Program-made: the position numbers and the translations under genes
Assembly (NCBI RefSeq): GCF_003050925.1
Contig: NZ_QAOV01000010.1
Span: 124,001-188,000 of the forward strand
Length of the DNA stretch: 64,000 nucleotides
Reading direction: 5' to 3'
Source: Pseudomonas sp. GV085
Lineage (GTDB): Bacteria; Pseudomonadota; Gammaproteobacteria; Pseudomonadales; Pseudomonadaceae
The notes under the pieces: model-generated
The model's database searches: none
What the model was told of the DNA's origin: nothing
The model's input: only the letters and a program-made list of their open reading frames with translations
Shown here: piece by piece, positions 35,873 through 44,556 of the stretch
Layout: each line of letters starts with the position of its first letter
Position numbering within the stretch: position 1 is the stretch's first letter

Positions 35873-38800
35873 GTGTCGATTCATGTCGCATTGCACCACG
35901 TTACGCATTACCGTTATGACCGCGCTGTCGAGCTCGGCCCGCAGATCGTTCGCCTGCGTCCCGCCGCTCACAGCCGCACGCGGATTCTGTCCTATGCGTT
36001 GAAAATCTCGCCCGAGCAGCATTTCATCAACTGGCAGCAGGACCCTCAGGGCAATTACCTGGCGCGGCTGGTGTTCCCGGAGAAAACCGAGGAATTGCGA
36101 ATCGAAGTCGATCTGCTGGCAGAAATGGCGATCTTCAATCCGTTCGACTTCTTCCTCGAGCCCTATGCGGAAAAGATCCCCTTCGCCTATGCCGCGGATG
36201 AGCGCAAGGAACTGGCGCCGTACCTGGAAACCTTGCCCCTGACGCCGAAGTTCCAGGCCTACCTGGACGGCATCGACCGCACACCGTTGCCCGCCGTGGA
36301 TTTTCTCGTCGCACTCAACCAGCGCCTGAGCGAAGACATCGACTACCTGATCCGCATGGAGCCCGGCGTACAAACACCTGAGCACACCCTCGACCAGGCT
36401 TCCGGATCGTGCCGCGACTCCGCTTGGTTGCTGGTGCAACTGCTGCGCAACCTGGGGCTGGCGGCGCGTTTCGTGTCGGGTTACCTGATCCAGCTGACCG
36501 CTGACGTAAAAAGTCTCGACGGTCCGTCCGGCACCGAAGTGGATTTCACCGACCTGCACGCCTGGTGCGAGGTGTACTTGCCTGGTGCCGGCTGGATCGG
36601 CCTGGACGCAACCTCCGGGCTGTTTGCCGGTGAAGGGCATATTCCGTTGGCCTGTAGTCCCGATCCGTCCTCTGCGGCACCGATCAGTGGTTTGGTGGAG
36701 CCCTGCGAGTGCGAATTCAGCCACGAAATGTCCGTGGAGCGGATTTGGGAAGCACCGCGGGTCACCAAGCCCTACACCGACGACCAGTGGCTGGCGATTC
36801 AAGCCTTGGGCCGACAGATCGATGCCGACCTGCTGGAAGGCGATGTGCGCCTGACCATGGGCGGCGAGCCGACCTTTGTGTCCATCGATGACCCGGACGG
36901 CGCCGAGTGGAATACCGCGGCATTGGGGCCGGATAAACGACGGTTGTCCGCCGAACTGTTCCAGCGCATGCGCAAGCATTACGCGCCCCAGGGGCTGGTG
37001 CATTTCGGGCAGGGCAAGTGGTACCCCGGCGAGCAACTGCCGCGCTGGTCGCTCAATTGCTACTGGCGTCGTGACGGCGTGCCAGTTTGGCACAACAGCG
37101 CGCTGATCGCCGACGAGCAGGAAGATTATGGCGCCGACGGTGTGCTGGCCGGACGTTTCCTGGCGAGTGTCGCCGAACGCCTGAAGATTCCGACACGCTT
37201 TGTGTTTGCAGCCTACGAAGACAATTTCTATTACCTCTGGCGCGAAGGAATGCTGCCGCAAAACGTCAGCGCCGAAGACTCGCGTCTGGAAGAACCGCTG
37301 GAGCGGGCTCGCCTGCGCAAAGTATTCAGCCAAGGGCTGGACAAGGTCATCGGTCAGGTCCTGCCGCTGGCGCGCACCGCCAAGGGTGATCAGTGGCAGA
37401 GCGGGCGCTGGTATCTGCGCGACGAGCACTGCCGCCTGGTGCCGGGGGACTCGCCGCTGGGTTATCGCTTGCCGCTGGGTTCGCAGCCTTGGGTGAAGGC
37501 GGCGGAATATCCGTTCATTCATCCGCAAGACCCGAATCAAGACTTCCCGCCGCTGCCCGACACCGCGCAACTGCAAAGCCAAAGCGAAGCTGCCGAGGTA
37601 CAAGAGCGCGCACCGAAGATCGACGAATCCGCCGACTGGCTGACCCGCACCGCCTTCTGCGCCGAGGCGCGGGAAGGCCGGTTGTACCTGTTCATGCCGC
37701 CGCTGGAACGGGTCGAGGATTACCTCGAACTGGTCGCTGCCATCGAAGCCACTGCCGAAGAGTTGCTGTGCCCGGTGTTGCTTGAGGGCTACGAGCCGCC
37801 AAGCGATCCACGCCTGAGCAACTTCCGAATCACCCCGGATCCGGGGGTGATCGAGGTCAACGTACAGCCGTCCGCGACCTGGGATGAGCTGGTCGAGCGC
37901 ACCGAGTTTCTCTACGAAGAAGCGCGGCAGACCCGACTGACTACTGAAAAATTCATGATCGACGGTCGGCACACCGGCACGGGTGGCGGTAACCATTTCG
38001 TGCTGGGGGGCGCGACACCGGGGGACTCGCCGTTTCTGCGGCGCCCGGATCTGCTGCGCAGCCTGATCAGTTACTGGCACAACCATCCGTCGCTGTCCTA
38101 CCTGTTTTCCGGATTGTTCATCGGCCCGACGTCCCAGGCGCCCCGCGTCGATGAAGCACGCAACGATGCCTTGTACGAACTGGAAATTGCTTTCGCACAA
38201 ATGCCTGAAGCGGGTGAGGAATGCCCGCCATGGCTGGTGGATCGACTGCTGCGCAATCTGCTGATCGATGTGACCGGCAATACCCACCGCGCCGAGTTCT
38301 GCATCGACAAGCTCTATTCGCCGGACGGCGCCACCGGGCGCCTCGGATTGCTGGAGCTGCGTGCGTTCGAGATGCCGCCCCATGCACGCATGAGCCTGGC
38401 GCAACAATTGTTGCTGCGGGCGCTGGTCGCGCGGTTCTGGCGCGAGCCCTATGCGCCGCCGAAACTGGCTCGTTGGGGCACGGAGCTGCACGATCGCTTC
38501 CTGTTGCCGCACTTTATCGAGCAAGACTTCGCCGATGTCATCGTCGACCTCAACGCCGCCGGTTATCCGGTGCGGGCCGAATGGTTCGCCGCGCATCTGG
38601 AGTTCCGTTTTCCCAAGGTTGGCGACTACGCCGTCAGTGGCATTGCGCTGGAGTTGCGCCAGGCGCTCGAGCCGTGGCATGTATTGGGTGAAGAGGGCGC
38701 GGTCGGTGGCACGGTACGTTACGTGGATTCCTCGCTTGAACGTTTGCAGGTCAAGCTCAGCGGTCTACCACCCCAGCGTTATCTGCTGACCTGCAATGGC

Positions 38801-39148
38801 ATCCCGGTGCCCTTGCAGCCCACCGGGCGTGTAGGCGAATTCGTCGCGGGCGTGAGATTTCGTGCCTGGCAACCGGCGAACTGCCTGCAGCCCACCATCC
38901 CGGTCCACGCGCCCCTGGTGTTCGACTTGCTCGATACCTGGATGCAGCGTTCGTTGGGCGGCTGCCAGTACCACGTCGCCCACCCGGGCGGGCGCAATTA
39001 CGACAGCTTGCCGGTCAACGCCAACGAGGCCGAGAGCCGGCGGATGGCGCGTTTCTTCCGCGTCGGACACACGCCAGGGAAGCTTCCTATGCCCAATCTG
39101 GACATTAACGACGAGCTGCCGATGACGCTCGATTTGCGACGTTTCTAA
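35873..39148 (+). CDS. Transglutaminase-like/DUF2126 fusion protein, 1091 aa
   Basis: Large cytoplasmic protein. The N-terminal bacterial transglutaminase-like (papain-fold) domain has an apparent triad of Cys180 (SGSCRDSAWLL), His229 (TDLHAWCEV) and Asp245 (IGLDATSG). The rest (about 300-1091) is the DUF2126 region, rich in conserved Trp/Gly motifs (MGGEPTFVSIDD; DGRHTGTGGGNHFVLGG). GTG start after AGGAGG. The three-gene neighbourhood (this gene, an ATP-grasp/alpha-E protein and a second transglutaminase) is widespread and has been proposed from genome analysis to make or remove peptide linkages; no substrate is known. A sigma-54-like promoter precedes it. Confidence 0.9.
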   Translation: MSIHVALHHVTHYRYDRAVELGPQIVRLRPAAHSRTRILSYALKISPEQHFINWQQDPQGNYLARLVFPEKTEELRIEVDLLAEMAIFNPFDFFLEPYAEKIPFAYAADERKELAPYLETLPLTPKFQAYLDGIDRTPLPAVDFLVALNQRLSEDIDYLIRMEPGVQTPEHTLDQASGSCRDSAWLLVQLLRNLGLAARFVSGYLIQLTADVKSLDGPSGTEVDFTDLHAWCEVYLPGAGWIGLDATSGLFAGEGHIPLACSPDPSSAAPISGLVEPCECEFSHEMSVERIWEAPRVTKPYTDDQWLAIQALGRQIDADLLEGDVRLTMGGEPTFVSIDDPDGAEWNTAALGPDKRRLSAELFQRMRKHYAPQGLVHFGQGKWYPGEQLPRWSLNCYWRRDGVPVWHNSALIADEQEDYGADGVLAGRFLASVAERLKIPTRFVFAAYEDNFYYLWREGMLPQNVSAEDSRLEEPLERARLRKVFSQGLDKVIGQVLPLARTAKGDQWQSGRWYLRDEHCRLVPGDSPLGYRLPLGSQPWVKAAEYPFIHPQDPNQDFPPLPDTAQLQSQSEAAEVQERAPKIDESADWLTRTAFCAEAREGRLYLFMPPLERVEDYLELVAAIEATAEELLCPVLLEGYEPPSDPRLSNFRITPDPGVIEVNVQPSATWDELVERTEFLYEEARQTRLTTEKFMIDGRHTGTGGGNHFVLGGATPGDSPFLRRPDLLRSLISYWHNHPSLSYLFSGLFIGPTSQAPRVDEARNDALYELEIAFAQMPEAGEECPPWLVDRLLRNLLIDVTGNTHRAEFCIDKLYSPDGATGRLGLLELRAFEMPPHARMSLAQQLLLRALVARFWREPYAPPKLARWGTELHDRFLLPHFIEQDFADVIVDLNAAGYPVRAEWFAAHLEFRFPKVGDYAVSGIALELRQALEPWHVLGEEGAVGGTVRYVDSSLERLQVKLSGLPPQRYLLTCNGIPVPLQPTGRVGEFVAGVRFRAWQPANCLQPTIPVHAPLVFDLLDTWMQRSLGGCQYHVAHPGGRNYDSLPVNANEAESRRMARFFRVGHTPGKLPMPNLDINDELPMTLDLRRF

Positions 39149-39157
39149 ACCGTACGC

Positions 39158-39188
39158 GACGCTCGGATTTTACGTATATCCGAGCGTC
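39158..39188 (+). terminator. Hairpin between the first two transglutaminase-operon genes
   Basis: GACGCTCGGAT/ATCCGAGCGTC stem (11 bp) with a 9-base AT-rich loop, no U tract. It could be a processing site or attenuator inside the operon. Confidence 0.55.
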
Positions 39189-39236
39189 ACGAGCCTGCGT
39201 TAGTCTGACCGTTCATTGCTGTCTGCCGAGCTTTCC

Positions 39237-41723
39237 ATGCCTGACCTGCTAGACCGCTACCCGCTGACGGCGGGCACCTATCATGAACTGCTCGACGACA
39301 GTGGCGCCGTGCGCCCGCACTGGCGCCGGCTTTTCGAGCAGTTGCAACGCAGCACGTCGGCGCAACTGGTGCAGCGTCAGGCCCTGCTGACCCGGCAAAT
39401 CCAGGAGAACGGCGTTACCTATAACGTTTATGCCGATCCCAAAGGCGCTGACCGACCCTGGGAACTGGACCTGCTGCCCCATGTCATTGCCGCCGAGGAG
39501 TGGGAGCACCTGGCGGCCGGCATCGCGCAACGGGCCAGGTTGCTCAATGCCGTGCTGGCTGACCTTTACGGTCCGCAACGGCTGATTGCCGAAGGTCTTT
39601 TGCCCGCCGAGCTGGTGTTCGGTCACAACAACTTCCTTTGGCCCTGTCAGGGCGTCAGCCCGCCTGACGGAGCTTTTCTGCATCTGTATGCCGTGGATCT
39701 GGCGCGCACCCCCGATGGCCGCTGGTGGGTGACGGCGGATCGTACCCAGGCGCCTTCGGGAGCCGGGTATGCGCTGGAAAACCGCACGATTGTGTCCCGG
39801 GCCTTTCCCGAGCTGTACCGCGATCTGAAGGTGCAGCACCTGGCCGGGTTCTTTCGCACCTTGCAGGAAACCCTGGCTCGTCAGGCCCCGAGTGACGGGG
39901 ACGCGCCATTGGTCGTGCTGCTGACGCCGGGGCGTTTCAACGAAAGCTATTTCGAACATTTGTACCTCGCTCGCCAGCTCGGCTATCCACTGGTGGAGGG
40001 CGGTGACCTGACGGTGCGCGATGCGACGGTCTACCTGAAGACCCTGAGTGGTCTGTGCCGGGTGCACGTGATCATGCGTCGGCTCGACGATGATTTCTGC
40101 GACCCGCTGGAGCTGCGTACCGACTCAGCCCTCGGCGTGCCGGGCCTGCTTGAGGCCGTGCGGCAGGGGCGGGTGCTGGTGGCCAATGCTCTGGGCAGCG
40201 GTGTGCTGGAATCCCCCGGCCTATTGGGGTTCCTGCCGAAGATCAATCAATTCCTGTTCGGCGAAGAACTGATCCTGCCGTCCATCGCCACCTGGTGGTG
40301 CGGCGAAGCGCCGGTATTGGCCCAGGCCCTGGAAAAGCTGCCGGAGCTGTTGATCAAACCGGCATTTCCGTCCCAGAGCTTTGCACCGGTATTTGGCCGT
40401 GACTTGAGTGAAAAACAGCGCGAGGAACTCGCCGAACGCATGCAGGCACGGCCATACGCTTATGTGGCGCAAGAACTCGCGCAATTATCCCAGGCGCCGA
40501 TCTGGCAAGCCGAAGACGGTCAACTGCAACCCCGTGCCATCGGCATGCGCGTGTACGCGGTGGCCAGCCGCGAGGGCTATCGGGTGCTGCCCGGTGGCTT
40601 GACCCGGGTCGCCGCCGATGCCGATGCCGAAGTGGTGTCGATGCAGCGCGGCGGCGCCAGCAAGGACACCTGGGTGCTGGGCGAGCGTGCGCCCAGCGGC
40701 GAACAATGGAAGGCCCAGCGCAACATCGGCGTGCATGATCTGGTGCGGCGCGATCCGTACCTGCCGTCGCGAGTGGTGGAAAACCTGTTCTGGTTCGGTC
40801 GTTACTGCGAACGTTGCGACGACAGTGCCCGTTTGCTGCGCATCATGCTGGCGCGCTATATCGACGGCGACGACCCGCAAGCCCTGCAGGCCGCGGTGGA
40901 TCTCGGCGAACGGCTGATGTTGTTGCCCGATGAGGGCGAATTGCCGGAGCGCCTGTTGGCGGCGCTGCTTGGCGATGACTGGCCGTTCAGCCTGCGTTCC
41001 AACCTGCAACGCTTGCAGTGGGCTGCTTCACAGGTGCGCGGCAAACTCTCGCGGGAAAACTGGCAGGCACTGGTGGAGTTGCAGCGTGAAGCCATGGAGC
41101 TGGAAACCGAAGAGCCGGATTTCGGCGAGTTGCTGGATTTCCTCAACCGTCTGGTGATGTCCCTGGCGGCACTGTCCGGCTTTGCCCTGGACGACATGAC
41201 CCGGGACGAAGGCTGGCGTTTCCTGATGATTGGCCGGCGGCTCGAGCGTCTGCAGTTTCTCAGCGGCAGCCTGGCGGCGTTCCTGCGGGGCGCCGGGGCA
41301 TTCGATCAGGCCGGGCTGGAGTGGTTGCTGGAACTGGGCAACAGCAGTATCACCTATCGTTCTCGATACCTGGCGGTGGCGCAGCTGATCCCGGTGCTCG
41401 ACCTGCTGTTGCTCGACGAGCAGAACCCTCACGCCGTGTTGTTCCAGTTGAAACTGGTGACCCGCACCCTCAAACGGCTCAATGATGACTTTGGTGTACC
41501 GCGTGAAGCAGCGCTGCCGCAATTGGTAGCGCGTCTGGCGCGATTCGATCTGGGCTGCCTGGAAAATCCGCTGTTCGGCGACGCGAGTGTTCGCGCCGCC
41601 ATCGAGGGGCTGGCCGCATTGTTACAGGAGGTCGCTGACGTCAGCGGGCAAGTTTCCGATCGCCTGGCGCTGCGGCATTTCGCCCATGTCGATGATGTCA
41701 GCCAGCGCACGGTGTCCGTCTGA
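39237..41723 (+). CDS. Circularly permuted ATP-grasp / alpha-E domain protein
   Basis: 828 aa. The N-terminal two-thirds is the circularly permuted type 2 ATP-grasp domain (DUF404/407), with VIAAEEWEHLAAGIAQRARLLNAVLADLYG, HNNFLWPCQG and KPAFPSQSFAPVFG. The C-terminal third (from about 510, RVVENLFWFGRYCERCDDSARLLR) is the all-helical alpha-E/DUF403 domain. ATP-grasp enzymes usually form amide bonds, so with flanking transglutaminase-like peptidases this may be a peptide ligation/cleavage system. ATG 39237 (MPDLLDRYPL) is preferred to a TTG at 39216. The stop overlaps the next gene by one base. Confidence 0.9.
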   Translation: MPDLLDRYPLTAGTYHELLDDSGAVRPHWRRLFEQLQRSTSAQLVQRQALLTRQIQENGVTYNVYADPKGADRPWELDLLPHVIAAEEWEHLAAGIAQRARLLNAVLADLYGPQRLIAEGLLPAELVFGHNNFLWPCQGVSPPDGAFLHLYAVDLARTPDGRWWVTADRTQAPSGAGYALENRTIVSRAFPELYRDLKVQHLAGFFRTLQETLARQAPSDGDAPLVVLLTPGRFNESYFEHLYLARQLGYPLVEGGDLTVRDATVYLKTLSGLCRVHVIMRRLDDDFCDPLELRTDSALGVPGLLEAVRQGRVLVANALGSGVLESPGLLGFLPKINQFLFGEELILPSIATWWCGEAPVLAQALEKLPELLIKPAFPSQSFAPVFGRDLSEKQREELAERMQARPYAYVAQELAQLSQAPIWQAEDGQLQPRAIGMRVYAVASREGYRVLPGGLTRVAADADAEVVSMQRGGASKDTWVLGERAPSGEQWKAQRNIGVHDLVRRDPYLPSRVVENLFWFGRYCERCDDSARLLRIMLARYIDGDDPQALQAAVDLGERLMLLPDEGELPERLLAALLGDDWPFSLRSNLQRLQWAASQVRGKLSRENWQALVELQREAMELETEEPDFGELLDFLNRLVMSLAALSGFALDDMTRDEGWRFLMIGRRLERLQFLSGSLAAFLRGAGAFDQAGLEWLLELGNSSITYRSRYLAVAQLIPVLDLLLLDEQNPHAVLFQLKLVTRTLKRLNDDFGVPREAALPQLVARLARFDLGCLENPLFGDASVRAAIEGLAALLQEVADVSGQVSDRLALRHFAHVDDVSQRTVSV

Positions 41724-42613
41724 TGAGCGCCCACTACCAGATTTTCCACGACACCCATTATCACTACGACAGCCCGGTGTCCCTGGCCCAGCAACTGGCG
41801 CATTTGTGGCCACGGCCTTGTGCCTGGCAGCGCTGTACCGACCGGCAATTGCAGATCAGTCCACAGCCGACCTCGCGTCGCGATGAACTGGATGTGTTCG
41901 GCAATCCGCTGACCCGGCTGGCGTTCGAGCGTCCCCACGATGAATTGCTGGTCAACGCCAGCCTCACGATCGAAGTGTTGCCCCGGCCTGTGCTGGACTT
42001 CAATCGGTCTGCGACGTGGGAAAACACTCGAAGCGCACTGACCTACAGCAGCCAACCGCTGTCCCCCGAATTGCTCGAAGCCTGCCGATACCGGTTTGAA
42101 TCGCCGTATGTGCATTTGAAGAGAAACTTCGTCGAGTTCTCGCAAAGCTGTTTTCCGCCCGGTCGACCGTTACTGCTCGGCGTGCAGGCGCTGATGGAGA
42201 AAATCTTCAGCGAGTTCACCTTCGATGCCGAGGCGACCCAGGTGGCGACGCCGCTGGTGGAGGTGCTGGAGAGCCGACGCGGGGTCTGCCAGGACTTTGC
42301 TCACCTGATGCTCGCTTGCGTGCGTTCCAGAGGATTGGCGGCGCGCTACGTCAGCGGCTACCTGCTGACCCAGCCACCGCCGGGGCAGCCGCGATTGATC
42401 GGTGCCGATGCGTCCCACGCCTGGGTTTCGGTGTTTTGCCCGGTGCTGGGATGGGTGGATTTCGATCCGACCAACAATGTGCAACCGGCGCTGGAGCACA
42501 TCACCCTGGCCTGGGGCCGGGATTTTTCCGATGTGTCGCCGTTGCGGGGGGTGATTCTGGGAGGAGGGAGCCACGATCCGGAAGTGCGCGTCACAGTGAT
42601 GCCACTGGATTAA
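41723..42613 (+). CDS. Transglutaminase-like protein, 296 aa
   Basis: Stand-alone bacterial transglutaminase-like protein. It has an N-terminal beta-rich domain (HYQIFHDTHYHYDSPVSLAQQ), then the papain-fold core with Cys189 (RRGVCQDFAHLM), His232 (DASHAWVSVF) and Asp248 (WVDFDPTNN). Third gene of the operon, coupled to the ATP-grasp gene through TGATG. Likely a cysteine peptidase or amidotransferase; substrate unknown. Confidence 0.92.
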   Translation: MSAHYQIFHDTHYHYDSPVSLAQQLAHLWPRPCAWQRCTDRQLQISPQPTSRRDELDVFGNPLTRLAFERPHDELLVNASLTIEVLPRPVLDFNRSATWENTRSALTYSSQPLSPELLEACRYRFESPYVHLKRNFVEFSQSCFPPGRPLLLGVQALMEKIFSEFTFDAEATQVATPLVEVLESRRGVCQDFAHLMLACVRSRGLAARYVSGYLLTQPPPGQPRLIGADASHAWVSVFCPVLGWVDFDPTNNVQPALEHITLAWGRDFSDVSPLRGVILGGGSHDPEVRVTVMPLD

Positions 42614-42623
42614 CGCAGGTCCC

Positions 42624-42725
42624 CTGTAGGAGCGAGCTTGCTCGCGAAAAACGATAGGGCACCGCGTTTCTCCCGGTTTCCCGCGTCATCGTTAACGACC
42701 ATCGCGAGCAAGCTCGCTCCTACAG
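42624..42725. repeat. REP pair (GGAGCGAGCTTGCTCGC family)
   Basis: CTGTAGGAGCGAGCTTGCTC and its complement, about 55 bases apart, between convergent genes. Confidence 0.9.
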
Positions 42726-42767
42726 AGGATCCGGTGGGCCTGATCAGATCATCGGGCCCTGAGGGTC

Positions 42768-42959
42768 TCAGGCGTCGGGCGCCTGATCTTTCGGTGCTTC
42801 AACTTCACTTTCTGCGGCCACTTCACCTTCTGCTTCCGGGTTCAGTGCGGCTGCTTCTTCTTCAGCTGTAGCTTTCTTGCGCTGAAGCTTTTCCTCTTTC
42901 TTCTGCTCCTTGGCCAAGTCTCTCTGACGTTTGGCGAAGGAATAATTAGGTTTGGCCAT
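42768..42959 (-). CDS. Small Lys/Glu/Ala-rich protein, 63 aa
   Basis: Starts MAKPNYSFAKRQRDLAKEQKKEEKLQRKK and then turns acidic (EAEGEVAAESEVEAPKDQAPDA), so the chain is strongly charge-segregated with no hydrophobic core and is probably disordered or a short coiled coil. The start at 42959 has GAGGAT upstream; a longer reading from 43052 would overlap the upstream LOG-family gene. Similar small proteins sit next to housekeeping genes in pseudomonads. Function unknown. Confidence 0.75.
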   Translation of the reverse strand: MAKPNYSFAKRQRDLAKEQKKEEKLQRKKATAEEEAAALNPEAEGEVAAESEVEAPKDQAPDA

Positions 42960-43027
42960 GGGCGATCCTCTGGGGTCGAAGGTGAGGTTGAGCGGCGCAT
43001 ATTCTGCCCTGTATCGGTGCCAAGCCG

Positions 43028-43615
43028 TTAGCTGGGTTTTTGCTCGGCCCATTTTGGCGCTGTGGACGGTTGCCAGGCATCCAGAGCATCGAGCAGGGTT
43101 TGTGGCGATTCGCTCACTTGCAGCATGTCACGGTGCTGCCCGCGAACGAAGCCTTCGCCGACGATATGATCGAGAAAAGACGTCAATTTGCTGTAGAAAC
43201 CGTTCACTTCCAGCAAACCCAGCGGTTTGCCGTGGTAGCCGAGCTGGCCCCAGGTCCAGACTTCAAACAGTTCTTCGAGGGTGCCAAGGCCACCGGGCAG
43301 TGCGATAAAGGCATCGCTGAGCTCGGCCATCCGCGCCTTGCGCGCGTGCATGCCATCGACGACTTCCAGGCGAGTCAGGCCACTGTGGCCGATTTCCTTA
43401 TCCTTGAGGCTTTGGGGGATGATGCCGATCACTTCACCGCCGGCCGCCAGGGCCGCATCGGCGACGATGCCCATCAGGCCCACGGCGCCACCGCCATACA
43501 CCAGGGTCAGCTTGCGCTCGGCCAACGCCCGGCCAAGAGCCACGGCTGCTTCGCGATAAGCCGGGTTGGTGCCGGTGCTGGCACCACAAAATACACAAAC
43601 GGATGTTAAAGACAT
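43028..43615 (-). CDS. LOG-family (TIGR00730) protein
   Basis: Rossmann-fold protein of 195 aa with the diagnostic PGGLGTLEELFEVWTWGQLG motif and an N-terminal VCVFCGASTGTNPAYREAA. Members release bases from nucleoside 5'-monophosphates (cytokinin-riboside phosphate phosphoribohydrolase or AMP nucleosidase-like); older annotation as lysine decarboxylase is not supported. ATG 43615 follows GGAGCAAGG and is preferred to 43627. Confidence 0.9.
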   Translation of the reverse strand: MSLTSVCVFCGASTGTNPAYREAAVALGRALAERKLTLVYGGGAVGLMGIVADAALAAGGEVIGIIPQSLKDKEIGHSGLTRLEVVDGMHARKARMAELSDAFIALPGGLGTLEELFEVWTWGQLGYHGKPLGLLEVNGFYSKLTSFLDHIVGEGFVRGQHRDMLQVSESPQTLLDALDAWQPSTAPKWAEQKPS

Positions 43616-43675
43616 GCCTTGCTCCATGTTCGCTCAGGGCCACAGAGTAAAGGCAGGCGCACGGCACTCCAAGGG

Positions 43676-43765
43676 CTAGACTTGGTTTTCCGGGGTTTCG
43701 TACGTACCGCTGGCGCCGCAGGCGTAGGCGGCGAGCAAACTGCACAACAGGCTGTTGATCGACAT
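43676..43765 (-). CDS. Small protein, 29 aa
   Basis: Short frame starting MSINSLLCSLLAAYACGAS and ending YETPENQV. ATG at 43765 has GGAA about 9 bases upstream; TAG stop at 43676. It has a hydrophobic N-terminal half with two Cys and a polar tail, like a tiny membrane-associated or secreted peptide. I recall similar very short conserved proteins in Pseudomonas, but cannot confirm this here. It lies between the LOG-family gene and the divergent azurin gene. Function unknown. Confidence 0.6.
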   Translation of the reverse strand: MSINSLLCSLLAAYACGASGTYETPENQV

Positions 43766-43859
43766 GACAGGCGTTCCATTTGAAGGGGACGGCCTGATGA
43801 TAGGCCCGGGCCAGACACTTGGCCGGTAGATATTTCGTATCGGCGTCATAGTCCAAAAG

Positions 43860-43892
43860 TTGTATACAATTTTTGATTCAAGTCATATGAAC
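43860..43892 (+). promoter_or_regulatory. Azurin upstream control region
   Basis: A perfect palindrome TTGTATACAA (43860-43869) is followed by TTGATTCAAGTCAT. The latter has one perfect half of the Anr/Fnr box TTGAT-N4-ATCAA and a degenerate second half. It fits oxygen- or redox-linked control of azurin but is weak. Confidence 0.35.
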
Positions 43893-43958
43893 TTGCGAAG
43901 TTTTCAGGCAGTCTTCTGTTCGTTCGCGATTTCGTTAACCCTGCCTTGGAGATTCACC

Positions 43959-44405
43959 ATGTTTGCCAAACTTGTTGCGGTATCCCTGTTGACACTGGCC
44001 AGCAGCCAATTGATGGCTGCCGAGTGCAAGACCACCATTGACTCCACCGATCAAATGTCCTTCAGCACCAAGGCCATTGAAATCGACAAGAGCTGCAAGA
44101 CCTTCACTGTCGAGCTGACTCACACCGGCAGCTTGCCGAAGAACGTCATGGGCCATAACTGGGTGCTGAGTAAAGAAGCCGACATGCAGCCGATCGCCAC
44201 CGACGGCCTGAGCGCTGGTATCGACAAGAACTACCTGAAAGAAGGCGACGCCCGCATCATCGCTCACACCAAGATCATCGGCGCTGGCGAGACAGACTCG
44301 GTGACCTTCGATGTGTCCAAGCTGGATGCCGCTGAAAAATATGGCTTCTTCTGCTCGTTTCCGGGCCACATCTCGATGATGAAAGGCACCGTGACCCTGA
44401 AGTAA
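43959..44405 (+). CDS. azu: Azurin
   Basis: Periplasmic blue copper electron carrier (148 aa precursor, 128 mature). Signal peptide ends SSQLMA before AECKTTIDSTDQ. Copper ligands of the precursor are His66 (MGHNW), Cys132 (FFCSFPGH), His137 and Met141, matching mature 46/112/117/121. ATG 43959 follows TTGGAG; a longer in-frame reading from 43860 would mask the signal peptide. A strong terminator follows. Confidence 0.97.
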   Translation: MFAKLVAVSLLTLASSQLMAAECKTTIDSTDQMSFSTKAIEIDKSCKTFTVELTHTGSLPKNVMGHNWVLSKEADMQPIATDGLSAGIDKNYLKEGDARIIAHTKIIGAGETDSVTFDVSKLDAAEKYGFFCSFPGHISMMKGTVTLK

Positions 44406-44420
44406 TCGAATCGCAGTCAT

Positions 44421-44452
44421 AAAAAAAGCGTCCGTAGTGGACGCTTTTTTTT
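44421..44452 (+). terminator. Terminator after azurin
   Basis: AAAAAAAGCGTCC/GGACGCTTTTTTT; A and T tracts on both sides make it bidirectional. Confidence 0.92.
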
Positions 44453-44457
44453 GCACT

Positions 44458-44538
44458 TGTAGGAGCTGCTGCAGGCTGCGATCTTTTGATCTTGAACATC
44501 AAAAGATCGCAGCCTCGTTTTACTCGACGGCTCCTACA
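44458..44538. repeat. REP pair (GGAGCTGCTGCAGG variant)
   Basis: TGTAGGAGCTGCTGCAGGCT at the left; the right arm (GATCGCAGCC..GGCTCCTACA) is partly eroded. Confidence 0.85.
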
Positions 44539-44556
44539 CGCTCCTGCGCGCAGGCG

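Noticed and set aside
35726..38680. 984-codon minus-strand ORF opposite the transglutaminase/DUF2126 gene
   Set aside because: Same antisense effect; the plus-strand protein has intact triad residues and a GTG start with AGGAGG.
39216..39236. TTG start for the ATP-grasp/alpha-E protein 7 codons upstream
   Set aside because: No ribosome-binding site before it, and the family begins at MPDLLDRYPL.
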